Notes: generated from the sequence alone by a model not told the origin. DNA of 64,000 nt from Rahnella laticis (GCF_015644585.1 NZ_JADOBI010000001.1:655658-719657), one strand, 5' to 3'. Positions 20,622 to 28,752 are shown, numbered from the stretch's first letter. Numbers and translations are program-made.

Positions 20622-20879
20622 ATGAAACAGGAAGTTTATACCCTTATTTGTGAGATGCTTTGTGATGCCAAAGATCTTGATGCAGATATGTTGACACCGG
20701 ATATACGCGTTCAGGCACTTAAACTTGATAGCCTGGATTATGTCGAACTGATGGTCTTAGCTAAGCGTGAATTTAATGTGACATTGAGTGGCGATATCTT
20801 TATCGAAAATCCTCAGTTAACACTTGGCGAAATGTCTCAGATGCTGGAAGACCAGCGAGTGAAAATGAATGAAGCCTGA
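20622..20879 (+). CDS. Dedicated acyl carrier protein
   Basis: 85-aa acidic helical protein with the phosphopantetheine attachment motif DSLD, Ser37, in the context LKLDSLDYVELM. The size and predicted four-helix layout are those of type II ACPs. It differs from housekeeping AcpP (no DSLDTVELVMALEEEF), so it is probably a dedicated carrier for the acyl chain handled by the neighbouring ketosynthase, dehydratase, ketoreductase and acyltransferase. AGGA lies just upstream of the ATG. Its 3' end overlaps the ketoreductase gene by 11 nt. Confidence 0.9.
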   Translation: MKQEVYTLICEMLCDAKDLDADMLTPDIRVQALKLDSLDYVELMVLAKREFNVTLSGDIFIENPQLTLGEMSQMLEDQRVKMNEA

Positions 20880-21606
20880 TAAGTGGGTTTTGGTGACCGG
20901 CGGAAGTCGTGGAATTGGCGAATCCGTTGTGGAACACCTTGCGGATAAATATAACGTGGTATTTACCTGGCTCAGGGAGGAAGAACAGGCCAGGGCGCTT
21001 GAGTCTGAATGCGCGCAATTTGCCGGAAAGGTAATAGGTTTTCGTTGCGACGGAACGTGTGCAGCGCAAGTGGATACACTTGCAGCAAACTTACTTTCTG
21101 AACATGGCGCGCCTTTTGGCATTATTCATAATGCCGGGATCACTCGTGATGCATTGCATTTCAGGCAAACATCTCAAGACTGGCATGCCGTCATTAATAC
21201 GAATCTGAATGCGATATTTCATTGGAATCAGGCTTTATTACCCGCAATGATGACGAAAAGTGAAGGGAGTATCGTGATGATGTCTTCGGTTTCTGCCATT
21301 AAGGGCAATGCCGGGCAGGTGGCTTATGCCGCAACAAAAGCTGCGATGCTGGGTATGACGCGATCACTGGCGAAAGAAGTCGCCCGGTTTAATCTGCGGG
21401 TCAACAGTGTCCTGCCAGGCCTGATTGAAACAGAAATGGTTCAGGTTATGGCTGAGGCTGAGAAAAAAATATTAAGGAAGGGGATTCCTATGCGCAGGTT
21501 TGGCAGGAAGGAGGAAGTCTCTCAGGTAGTTGGCTTTTTATTAAGCGACGGAAGCAGTTATATCACCGGGCAAAGTTTAGTTGTCGATGGTGGAATTACA
21601 ATATAA
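20869..21606 (+). CDS. 3-oxoacyl-ACP reductase (FabG-like SDR)
   Basis: 245-aa short-chain dehydrogenase. It has the nucleotide-binding TGGSRGIG (10-17), NNAG-type HNAG (87-90) and the catalytic Ser140-Tyr153-Lys157 triad (MSSVSAIKGNAGQVAYAATK), and ends in the FabG-like ITGQSLVVDGGI. It would reduce 3-oxoacyl-ACP using NADPH. The start overlaps the ACP gene by 11 nt, so the two are translationally coupled. It is the last gene of the operon before a 321-bp AT-rich gap and the peptide gene. The family call is firm; a dedicated role in the island rests on context. Confidence 0.92.
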   Translation: MKPDKWVLVTGGSRGIGESVVEHLADKYNVVFTWLREEEQARALESECAQFAGKVIGFRCDGTCAAQVDTLAANLLSEHGAPFGIIHNAGITRDALHFRQTSQDWHAVINTNLNAIFHWNQALLPAMMTKSEGSIVMMSSVSAIKGNAGQVAYAATKAAMLGMTRSLAKEVARFNLRVNSVLPGLIETEMVQVMAEAEKKILRKGIPMRRFGRKEEVSQVVGFLLSDGSSYITGQSLVVDGGITI

Positions 21607-21713
21607 GAGAATAAAGGGATCAATTAAATAACATTAGGTCCAGGTTTTGATTTTTGTTTTTATTAAAAAATAAATTACCCGACTTAATTATTAAAATAAA
21701 TGAACGTTGATAG

Positions 21714-21741
21714 TTGTATTTTAAAATTGGGGTGTTATAAT
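21714..21741 (+). promoter_or_regulatory. Candidate extended -10 promoter of the leader-peptide gene
   Basis: TTGTAT (21714-21719), a 16-bp spacer, and TATAAT (21736-21741) with the extended -10 dinucleotide (TGTTATAAT). It lies about 185 bp before the peptide ATG, giving a long 5' untranslated region. This would let the short peptide gene be expressed separately from, and more strongly than, the biosynthetic operon. Confidence 0.5.
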
Positions 21742-21868
21742 TTTTTCGAACTGAAATTTGCAGGAAATAATATGTGCATTTATATTAAAATGTATTAGGG
21801 TATTTTACGTTCCCAATGCATACGGTATATATTTGTGCTTTGTTCTTCTTTGCATTAAAGTTCATCAA

Positions 21869-21890
21869 AACCATTTTCATCTAAATGGTT
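21869..21890 (+). promoter_or_regulatory. Perfect 8-bp inverted repeat upstream of the leader-peptide gene
   Basis: AACCATTT (21869-21876), a 6-nt loop, and AAATGGTT (21883-21890), ending 37 bp before the ATG. No T tract follows, so it is not a terminator. It could be an operator, or a hairpin in the mRNA leader that stabilises or controls translation. Confidence 0.4.
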
Positions 21891-21927
21891 ATCACTTAAG
21901 TAATAATAAATTAAAAGGATTTATTAA

Positions 21928-22176
21928 ATGATTAGTATTTCAAATGAGCAGGCTGAATCTATTGTTGGTGGTTATAAGACTGTAGAAGTTTGGACTTCTC
22001 AACGTTATATTGCTGACCAGCGTAACTGTTTTACTGTGACTTCCCGTTATTCTTTAACGAAGCCAAATAAGCATAACGTTCAGAAAATTTATCAATGGTT
22101 GGGTTCAACCACCAAAGATAACATTCCTTCAATGTTGGCATCTTGCCCGACAAAAGAATGGTCAAATCGTTATTAA
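21928..22176 (+). CDS. Double-glycine leader peptide precursor (microcin/bacteriocin-like)
   Basis: 82-aa precursor. Residues 1-15 (MISISNEQAESIVGG) form a class II leader ending Gly14-Gly15, with hydrophobic residues at -4 (Ile12) and -12 (Ile4) as C39 proteases require. Cleavage would release a 67-residue core starting Tyr16, with only two cysteines (Cys34 and Cys73) that could form one disulfide, four Trp/many Tyr-type aromatics, and a basic character. AAAAGGA (21913-21919) precedes the ATG at 8 nt. The gene has its own promoter candidate and a strong terminator. It is the only visible substrate for the C39 exporter of the same island. The core resembles no bacteriocin I recognise, and no immunity gene is obvious. 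Antibacterial activity, and acylation by the island's enzymes, are inferences. Confidence 0.82.
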   Translation: MISISNEQAESIVGGYKTVEVWTSQRYIADQRNCFTVTSRYSLTKPNKHNVQKIYQWLGSTTKDNIPSMLASCPTKEWSNRY

Positions 22177-22197
22177 TATTTAAATAATGAATAATTA

Positions 22198-22230
22198 AAC
22201 CAGCCATTTTTGAATGGCTGGTTTTTTTTT
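22198..22230 (+). terminator. Strong rho-independent terminator after the leader-peptide gene
   Basis: Perfect 10-bp stem AACCAGCCAT / ATGGCTGGTT (22198-22207 and 22214-22223), a 6-nt loop and a run of nine T residues. It starts 21 bp after the peptide stop and marks the right end of the island. Confidence 0.93.
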
Positions 22231-22270
22231 GCGAATTATTTATTATCAACATGCAAAGTAACAACACTTT

Positions 22271-22322
22271 ACGTACTCATTCACCCCTAAATCATCGTTT
22301 ATTAAGGGGCGAGTAAGTACGT
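22271..22322. repeat. Long imperfect inverted repeat between the island and yjiN
   Basis: Arms of 18 nt (22271-22288 and 22305-22322, ends ACGTACT / AGTACGT) with about 15 matching pairs and a 16-nt loop, followed on the plus strand by TTTT. It may end transcription arriving from either side (yjiN reads toward it), or it may be a boundary repeat of the island. Confidence 0.5.
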
Positions 22323-22367
22323 TTTAACGCGACTGAATGTAGAAGTTCAGTGCAGGACAGGATGCAA

Positions 22368-23654
22368 TTAAACCCGCGCCATCACCCACGGAACCACAAC
22401 CGGCAGTTGCGACAGCAGATACAACGCCAGCCCGATAAACGCGCCGACCAGCGTGCCGTTGATGCGGATAAACTGTAAATCCTTCCCGATATTCAGCTCG
22501 ATTTGCCGCGACATATCCCGCGGATCCCAGCCTTTTACCGTGTCGCTGATGTGACGCGTCAGGAATTGCGCGAAGTCCGGTGCCATTTTCTCTGCGATGG
22601 TTTCCATTTGCTGATTCAGCGAACTGCGCAGTTTCTCGTCCTGCGCCAGCGCATTTCCCAGCCACTGGCCGGATTCCGTGACTTTCGCAAACACCCGCGA
22701 ATCTTCGCTTTCCAGATCTTCTTTCAGCCAGTTGCGCATGTCGCCCCACAGCTGCAACACGTAAACATTCAGCTTCTCGTCATCTTTCAGATACTGCTTA
22801 ATCTCTTCGGCTTTCTGCGCGGTTTCCGGGTCGTTTTGCAGCTTCCAGATAAAGTTCTGTACCGAACGGTCGAAGCCTTTGCGGAAAGCATGGGTTTTGT
22901 CGTTGCCCATATCATCGAGCACCGAATTCACCGCGTTCGACACCAGATCGGCACCGTTTCGCCCCAGCCAGCCGGTGGGCAGAAGTTTGGCGGTCAGCGG
23001 ATGTTCGCGTTTCATCCAGCCGACAATTTGCGCGGAAATAAACTGCCGCGTGCTGTCTTTTGCCAGCAGGATTTCCAGCTGATCCATTGCCTGATCCAGC
23101 AGTTGCTGATGGCGGCCGCCTTTGGTCAGGCTTTCCAGCATGGTCGCAATAGACGTTGAAAGATCGATTTTATCGATGACGCGGTAAAGCGCGCGGCGGA
23201 TAAGTTGCGCGATGCGCTGATCGTCCGTCACATCGAGAAAACCGCGGATCATCTTCACCGCGTATTTTGCGAAACGCTGCGCGTTGTCCGGTGCGTTCAG
23301 CCAGTCCGTGAGCATCCGCGCCGGATCGTGCTGGCGGATAAGATTGATAAGCGTCGCGGGCGCGAGGAATTTTTCCTGCACAAACACCGCCAGATTATCG
23401 GCAATTTTGTCTTTATTCCTGGGAATAATGGCCGTGTGGGACGCCACAAACGGCACCGGCACGCGGCGAAACAGCGCCACCACGGCGAACCAGTCCGCCA
23501 TTGCGCCGACCATCGCGGCTTCGGAAATGGCTTTCAGGCCGGAAACCCAGAAGTTGGGCGGCAGGAAAAGGGTGATGACAAACAGGGCGGCGGCAATCAG
23601 CAGCAGCCCGAGCGCGTTACGTTTACTTCGGCGAAGTTCTTGTTCTTTATCCAT
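22368..23654 (-). CDS. yjiN: DUF445-family inner-membrane protein YjiN
   Basis: 428 aa, against 426 in E. coli YjiN, and similar from end to end: start [19 protein letters not shown], the block [20 protein letters not shown] near 45, the [13 protein letters not shown] segment, and the C-terminal [20 protein letters not shown] before the last membrane helix. Membrane helices lie at about 14-33, 40-60 and near the C-terminus, with a large helical soluble domain between. The molecular function is unknown. Its GC-rich codon use contrasts with the AT-rich island to its left, so it probably marks the return to core chromosome. It converges with the island. Confidence 0.92.
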   Translation of the reverse strand: MDKEQELRRSKRNALGLLLIAAALFVITLFLPPNFWVSGLKAISEAAMVGAMADWFAVVALFRRVPVPFVASHTAIIPRNKDKIADNLAVFVQEKFLAPATLINLIRQHDPARMLTDWLNAPDNAQRFAKYAVKMIRGFLDVTDDQRIAQLIRRALYRVIDKIDLSTSIATMLESLTKGGRHQQLLDQAMDQLEILLAKDSTRQFISAQIVGWMKREHPLTAKLLPTGWLGRNGADLVSNAVNSVLDDMGNDKTHAFRKGFDRSVQNFIWKLQNDPETAQKAEEIKQYLKDDEKLNVYVLQLWGDMRNWLKEDLESEDSRVFAKVTESGQWLGNALAQDEKLRSSLNQQMETIAEKMAPDFAQFLTRHISDTVKGWDPRDMSRQIELNIGKDLQFIRINGTLVGAFIGLALYLLSQLPVVVPWVMARV

Positions 23655-23685
23655 TAGCTCAGTTTAGGAAGCGTCATGCAGGCTG

Positions 23686-24606
23686 TCAGCTTTTTTCTTG
23701 TCTGCGGCTTTGTTTTAGGAATGCGGCGGAATGCGCGGTGACCAGTTGCCGGAAGGCGCTCAGTGCGGGCGTATCGCTGTCCTGTCGCCAGGCCATATAG
23801 ATTTCAGCGATGGCGTCAGGGTGGCTGAGCGGGCGGAATTCCAGACCGGGAAAACCCAGATGCCGTGCGCTGTCCGGCACAATCGCCAGCCCGACACCGG
23901 CGCGCACCAGCCCGAGAATAGTGTGCGTCTGGCTGCAATGCTGAACGTAATGTGGCACGACGTTCGCCCCGGCAAAAATCCCAGCCACGCAATCGTAAAA
24001 GTATTTTCCCTCAGTCGCGGAATACATGATGAAAGGGAGCCCGGCGAAATCGCGCACGCGCAGCCGGGCTTTGGCCGCAAGCGGCGACGCGGGCGGCAGC
24101 GCCACGCACAACGGTTCACGCAACACGCACTGATAGGCCAGCGGGAACAGCGGCACAGGCTGGCGGACAAATCCGATATCCAGCGTACGGGCAGCCAGCG
24201 CCTGAAGTTGCGCGGAAGAGACCATTTCTTTCAGGATCAGGGTGATGGCGGGCAGTTTTTGCGTCGCCAGCGCAATAATCTGCGGGATTTGCCAGTAACC
24301 GCTGACCGCCGTGAAGCCCATCATCAGACGTCCCATCTCGCCTTTTTCAACGCGCTTCACCGTCTCCTGCGCCTGTCCGGTGAATTCAAGGATCATCCGC
24401 GCGTCACGCAAAAATGCGCTGCCGGACGCCGTCAGACTGACATGCCGGTTGCTGCGTTCAAGCAGACGTGCGCCGAGCGCGTGCTCGAGCAACTGAATCT
24501 GACGGCTCAGCGGCGGCTGCGTCATAAACAGACGTTTTGCCGCCCGGCCAAAATGCAATTCCTCCGCCACCGCCACAAAACACCGCAGTTGATTTAATTC
24601 AATCAT
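23686..24606 (-). CDS. LysR-family transcriptional regulator
   Basis: 306 aa. An N-terminal winged helix-turn-helix (MIELNQLRCFVAVAEELHFG..RLFMTQPPLSRQIQ, residues 1-60) and a periplasmic-binding-protein-like effector domain (about 90-295) are typical of the CatM/BenM branch of LysR regulators. The gene is divergent from the transporter at 24778 across a 171-bp gap, the classic arrangement in which the regulator controls its neighbour in response to the transported or related compound. The inducer is unknown. It follows yjiN's start by 31 bp on the same strand, but is probably transcribed first and may read into yjiN. Confidence 0.92.
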   Translation of the reverse strand: MIELNQLRCFVAVAEELHFGRAAKRLFMTQPPLSRQIQLLEHALGARLLERSNRHVSLTASGSAFLRDARMILEFTGQAQETVKRVEKGEMGRLMMGFTAVSGYWQIPQIIALATQKLPAITLILKEMVSSAQLQALAARTLDIGFVRQPVPLFPLAYQCVLREPLCVALPPASPLAAKARLRVRDFAGLPFIMYSATEGKYFYDCVAGIFAGANVVPHYVQHCSQTHTILGLVRAGVGLAIVPDSARHLGFPGLEFRPLSHPDAIAEIYMAWRQDSDTPALSAFRQLVTAHSAAFLKQSRRQEKS

Positions 24607-24777
24607 TCAATTTTTGACTTGTTCCATTGTCTTTTTAACTTAGACCGTATCGTCAGATGTTTCTACTCTGTTAATTAATTTGGATTTTTTAGATCTGGAT
24701 GGCGTGGCCCAAACGCAAAAATTTGTGCATCAGGTCACAAAAAGCAGGGAGTGCACTCATAAGTCTGGAGAGAAAAC
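24607..24777. promoter_or_regulatory. Divergent promoter region, LysR regulator / MFS transporter
   Basis: 171 bp, AT-rich in the middle (around TTAATTAATTTGG, about 24671-24683). LysR-family regulators bind T-N11-A sites in such gaps, but several fit and none stands out. A GGAG ribosome-binding site precedes the transporter ATG. Confidence 0.5.
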
Positions 24778-26166
24778 ATGACGTCCCCTACAGATGTGTC
24801 AGATACCCAAAATACGGCCACCCGTGAAGCCGCAGGCGAAAGTGCCAGACCGGGCCATTTTCGTTATGTCGTCCTTGGAATGATTTTCGCGATAACCGTG
24901 ATCAACTACGCCGACCGCGCCACGCTGTCGATAGCCGGTACGGAAGTGTCACGGGTTCTCAGCCTCGATCCGGTGATGCTCGGCATGGTGTTCTCGGCGT
25001 TCGCGTGGGCTTACATGATTGGTCAGATCCCCGGCGGCTGGTTGCTGGATAAGTTTGGTGCACGGCGTGTTTACGGGTGCAGCCTGGTGCTGTGGTCGGT
25101 GTTTACAATGTTGCAGGGCACCGTGGGCTGGTTTGGCGTCAGCGGGATTTCCGCCGCCATCATGCTGTTCTTCCTGCGGTTCATGCTCGGACTGGTGGAA
25201 TCCCCGGCGTTTCCGGCCAATGCGCGCATCGTCGCCTGCTGGTTCCCGACCAACGAACGCGGAACCGCCACCTCGCTGTTTAATTCGGCGCAATACATGG
25301 CGATTGGCGTTTTTACGCCGATTATGGCGTGGCTCACACACGCGCTCGGCTGGGAACACGTTTTTCTGTGGATGGGCGCGGTGGGGCTGATTGCGGGCAT
25401 TGCGTGGTTTGCCTTTTATAAAGAACCGCACAGCAGTCCGTACATAAAACCGGCAGAGCTGGAGCATTTGCGCGCCAACGGGGCACTGGTCGACCTGGAA
25501 CTCAACCGCCGCGCCGCACGGCAGAAATTCACCTTCGGTGAAGTGATGCAGCTATTCCAGAGCCGTACGCTGTGGGGCATTTATATCGGGCAATATTGCA
25601 TTACATCGATGAGCTATTTCTTCATGACCTGGTTCCCGATTTACCTGATCAAAGGACGCGGGATGACGGTGATGCAGGCGGGCTGGGTGGTGGCGTTACC
25701 CGCCATTTGCGGTTTCACCGGTGGCGTACTGGGCGGCGTGATGTCGGATTACATGATCCGCCGCGGGGTCAGCCCGTCGAAAGCGCGTAAAACACCGTTC
25801 GTGCTGGGCATGTTTTTTGCCGCCATGCTGGCGATGGCGAATTTTGTGTCCACGGACGCGGCAGTGATTGCGTTAATGACGCTGGCCTTCTTCGGCAAAG
25901 GGCTTTCGGCGATTGGCTGGGCGGTAATGTCAGATACCGCGCCGGAAAAAATGATCGGCCTCAGCGGCGGCGTATTCAACTGCCTGGGCAACGTCGCGGG
26001 GATAATCACGCCGGTGGTGATTGGCTATATCGTCGCCGTCACCGGTTCCTTTAATTACGCGCTGTGGTTCGTGGGTGCGCACGGTTTACTCGGCATGTTT
26101 GGCTATCTGGTGGTCGCCGGAAAGTTCGAACGCATGGTGATCCGCCCGGAACCGCGCCTAAAATGA
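24778..26166 (+). CDS. MFS anion:cation symporter, GudP/GarP-like sugar-acid transporter
   Basis: 462-aa, 12-helix major facilitator, similar along its length to E. coli GudP (D-glucarate/galactarate uptake). Shared blocks include NYADRATLSIAG near 43, FSAFAWAYMIGQIPGGWLLD near 72, ACWFPTNERGTATSLFNSAQY near 155 and FGKGLSAIGWAVMSDTAP near 370. It has an N-terminal extension of about 25 polar residues. No glucarate or galactarate catabolic gene lies nearby, so the substrate may be another sugar acid or hydroxy-acid. Probably controlled by the divergent LysR regulator. GGAGAG upstream supports the start. Confidence 0.85.
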   Translation: MTSPTDVSDTQNTATREAAGESARPGHFRYVVLGMIFAITVINYADRATLSIAGTEVSRVLSLDPVMLGMVFSAFAWAYMIGQIPGGWLLDKFGARRVYGCSLVLWSVFTMLQGTVGWFGVSGISAAIMLFFLRFMLGLVESPAFPANARIVACWFPTNERGTATSLFNSAQYMAIGVFTPIMAWLTHALGWEHVFLWMGAVGLIAGIAWFAFYKEPHSSPYIKPAELEHLRANGALVDLELNRRAARQKFTFGEVMQLFQSRTLWGIYIGQYCITSMSYFFMTWFPIYLIKGRGMTVMQAGWVVALPAICGFTGGVLGGVMSDYMIRRGVSPSKARKTPFVLGMFFAAMLAMANFVSTDAAVIALMTLAFFGKGLSAIGWAVMSDTAPEKMIGLSGGVFNCLGNVAGIITPVVIGYIVAVTGSFNYALWFVGAHGLLGMFGYLVVAGKFERMVIRPEPRLK

Positions 26167-26180
26167 GAATTGTTCTTGAT

Positions 26181-26197
26181 ATGACAAGGTGTGTCAT
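26181..26197. promoter_or_regulatory. Perfect ATGACA-N5-TGTCAT dyad upstream of yojI
   Basis: A 6-bp inverted repeat with a 5-bp spacer, 49 bp before the yojI ATG and just after the transporter stop. Size and symmetry suit a dimeric repressor or activator site. The regulator is not identifiable by eye. Confidence 0.35.
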
Positions 26198-26245
26198 TAA
26201 ACTGCGTGCAGCATTATTCCCCTGCATTCAGAATGAGACCAATTC

Positions 26246-27904
26246 ATGGAGTTGTTACGCGTTGTATTTAAACAATATCGCTGGCCGTTTTTAGGCGTAA
26301 TGGCGCTGAGCCTGCTCAGCGCCATACTGGGCATCGGCCTGATCGCGTTCATCAATCTTAAACTGATTGAAACCACGCAGGGTTCCCTGATGGTTTTGCC
26401 GCAGTTTCTCGGATTATTACTGCTGCTGATGGCTGTTACGCTCGGCTCTCAGCTGGCGCTCACCGTGCTCGGCCACCACTTTATCTACCGCCTGCGCGGG
26501 CAATTCATCAAACGTATTCTGGATACGGACATCGAGCGCATCGAGCAAATCGGTAACGCGCAACTGCTCGCCAGCCTCGGCAGCGACATCCGCAATATCA
26601 CGCTGGCCTTCGTGCGTTTACCGGAACTGGTGCAGGGCATCATTCTGACCATCGGCTGTGCGGGCTATCTGGCCTGGCTTTCCCCGGAAATGCTGCTGGT
26701 CACCGTTATCTGGCTGCTGATCACCATTTTTGGCGGTTTCAAACTGGTCTCACACGTTTATCGCCATCTGGCGAAAGTGCGTGACGCCGAAGACAAGCTG
26801 CAAACGGATTACCAGAAAGTGATTGAAGGGCGCAAAGAGCTGGCGCTGAACCGCGAACGTGCGCGCCATCTGTTCGACGACGTCTATCGCAAGGACGCCG
26901 AAGAATACCGCCATCATATTATCCGCGCCGATACCTTCCATCTCAGCGCCGTGAACTGGTCGAATATCATGATGCTGGGCGCGATTGGCCTGGTGTTTTT
27001 CATGGCGAACACGCTCGGCTGGTCAAATACAGACGTCGCCGCGACCTATTCCCTGACGCTGCTGTTCCTGCGTACGCCGATGTTGCAGGCCGTGGGCGCG
27101 TTGCCGACGTTGCTCAGCGCGCAGGTGGCTTTTGGCAAACTGAAAGCGCTGAAACTGGCCGAACACAATGACGCATTCACACCTGCGGTTGCTGCGAAAA
27201 ACTGGCAAACGCTGGAGTTGCGCGACCTGACGTTCAGCTATGCCGGGAAAGAAGAGGGGGCAGGTTTTGGTATCGGGCCGCTGAACCTCCGGATTTCCCG
27301 TGGCGAGCTGATTTTCCTGATTGGCGGCAACGGCAGCGGAAAATCCACGATGGCGATGCTGCTGACCGGGCTGTATCAGCCGCGTTCCGGGCAAATCCTG
27401 CTCGACGGTGTGCCGGTCACGGCGGAAAACGCCGAACAGTATCGCCAGCTTTTCTCGGCGGTCTTTACCGATTTCCATCTGTTCGGCCAGCTCATCGGCC
27501 CGCAGGGCAAACAGCCGGATCCGCTGCTGGTGGAAGACTGGCTGCAACGCCTGAACATGAAAGAAAAACTTCAGTTCACCGGCAACGAAGTGACCAACCT
27601 TCAGCTTTCTGCCGGGCAGCGAAAACGCGTGGCCTTACTGCTGGCGGCGGCCGAAGGGCGCGACTTCCTGCTGCTCGACGAATGGGCGGCAGATCAGGAT
27701 CCGCAATTCCGCCGGACCTTCTACCGCGAGCTGTTGCCACAATTGCGCGATATGGGTAAAACCGTGCTGGCAATCAGCCACGATGATCACTATTTTGAAC
27801 ACGCCGATCGTTTGCTGGAAATGCGTCAGGGCAAACTGAAAGAACTGCACGGGCAGGAGCGCGCCGATGCCAGCCGTGATGCGGTCGCACAAATCGGCCT
27901 TTAA
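26246..27904 (+). CDS. yojI: YojI-like ABC exporter (microcin J25 efflux family)
   Basis: 552 aa, close to E. coli YojI (547 aa) over the whole length: start [20 protein letters not shown], the [19 protein letters not shown] segment, [20 protein letters not shown] and [18 protein letters not shown]. Six membrane helices (1-290) are fused to an ATPase with Walker [10 protein letters not shown] near 355, signature LSAGQRKR near 454 and Walker [12 protein letters not shown] near 475. The family (SyrD/cyclic peptide exporters) moves peptides; E. coli YojI with TolC expels microcin J25. Here it is about 4 kb from a bacteriocin-like island, probably by chance. A 22-bp gap to the next gene suggests an operon. 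Confidence 0.93.
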   Translation: MELLRVVFKQYRWPFLGVMALSLLSAILGIGLIAFINLKLIETTQGSLMVLPQFLGLLLLLMAVTLGSQLALTVLGHHFIYRLRGQFIKRILDTDIERIEQIGNAQLLASLGSDIRNITLAFVRLPELVQGIILTIGCAGYLAWLSPEMLLVTVIWLLITIFGGFKLVSHVYRHLAKVRDAEDKLQTDYQKVIEGRKELALNRERARHLFDDVYRKDAEEYRHHIIRADTFHLSAVNWSNIMMLGAIGLVFFMANTLGWSNTDVAATYSLTLLFLRTPMLQAVGALPTLLSAQVAFGKLKALKLAEHNDAFTPAVAAKNWQTLELRDLTFSYAGKEEGAGFGIGPLNLRISRGELIFLIGGNGSGKSTMAMLLTGLYQPRSGQILLDGVPVTAENAEQYRQLFSAVFTDFHLFGQLIGPQGKQPDPLLVEDWLQRLNMKEKLQFTGNEVTNLQLSAGQRKRVALLLAAAEGRDFLLLDEWAADQDPQFRRTFYRELLPQLRDMGKTVLAISHDDHYFEHADRLLEMRQGKLKELHGQERADASRDAVAQIGL

Positions 27905-27926
27905 CCGTTTATAAAAAGGAACAGGA

Positions 27927-28745
27927 ATGAACTGGACTGAAGGGGTGGCGTGGGGCGTCAGTGCCGTCGTAACAGGCTTACTGATCGGGCTGCTGCATAA
28001 AAAAGGCGTGCTAAGCCGCGTGCCTGCGGTGATCGTGTTTCTGGTGTTGTTTATCGGTGGCAATCTGCTGTGGAGCGCGGTGATAAAGCCGCATCTTGCC
28101 GGTAACCGTGAGGAGCAAAAGGTCGATCAGGCGCTGGCTGAACTGCCGCTTTACACCACGATAAAAGCGCAGGAACCGGCGCTGTACGCGCAGATCCGCA
28201 GCAATATTCTCAAGCTTCGTAAAGAAGGTAAATCGCAACAGGACGCCATTAATACGGTGAAACCGATGGTCTCTGTATTGCTCACGCAGCGCATCAGCCA
28301 TGCGCCGGATGCCAACGTGAACGAGGCGATGCAGGTGAATCTGGAAGAGATGCAAACCTTGCAGGCGCGCAAGGACGGCAGCTGCTTTAAGTTCCTGTAT
28401 CCTCAGGTCAGCGGCGGTATTAATACCGCGCAGGTTCTGCCGCCGGAACTGTTCCGCAAAGATCTCAATACCATGAATGACTTACTGCTGGCGACCGGCA
28501 GCGGGCAGACCGAACAACCTGCGGCGGTCAGCACCGAACGCGTGATTGCCATGATGGCTCCGGTGCGTGAGGCGCTGGGTAACATGTACGGCGAGCAGTT
28601 GCAGATGTTCAGTGACCTGACCAAACCGGACGTCGATCGCGAGAAAGTTTGCGAGATTTCCATCAGCCTGTATTCCGGTATTCTTGCGCTGCAACCGGCA
28701 GACTCGGCGGCAATCTTGCGCCAGATGCTGGGCGCGAAACCCTGA
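27927..28745 (+). CDS. Uncharacterised membrane-anchored protein downstream of yojI
   Basis: 272 aa, not recognised. Two hydrophobic helices at the N-terminus (about 8-24 and 30-50, ending LFIGGNLLWSAV) are followed by a soluble, mostly helical domain with two cysteines (in SCFKFLYP and KVCEISIS), expected in the periplasm. It shares an operon with yojI (22-bp gap, good AGGA site), so a role in peptide or stress handling is possible. No catalytic motif is visible. Confidence 0.7.
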   Translation: MNWTEGVAWGVSAVVTGLLIGLLHKKGVLSRVPAVIVFLVLFIGGNLLWSAVIKPHLAGNREEQKVDQALAELPLYTTIKAQEPALYAQIRSNILKLRKEGKSQQDAINTVKPMVSVLLTQRISHAPDANVNEAMQVNLEEMQTLQARKDGSCFKFLYPQVSGGINTAQVLPPELFRKDLNTMNDLLLATGSGQTEQPAAVSTERVIAMMAPVREALGNMYGEQLQMFSDLTKPDVDREKVCEISISLYSGILALQPADSAAILRQMLGAKP

Positions 28746-28752
28746 ATTTCCC

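Noticed and set aside
21700..21798. 32-codon open frame between the ketoreductase and the leader-peptide gene
   Set aside because: No ribosome-binding site, AT-rich random-looking product, and it runs over the promoter candidate. No GG leader.
10984..22176. Considered as an aryl polyene or siderophore cluster
   Set aside because: Only one ketosynthase and one ACP, no thioesterase, ammonia lyase, methyltransferase or nonribosomal synthetase, and a C39 exporter with a GG peptide instead.
22503..23657. Long open frames antisense to yjiN and, similarly, to the LysR, cusA, cusB and tssM genes
   Set aside because: Phase shadows of GC-rich genes whose other strand has clear family matches.
26246..27904. 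Considered yojI as part of the peptide island
   Set aside because: Four kilobases away beyond opposite-strand genes, GC-rich, and conserved as a core gene in enterobacteria.
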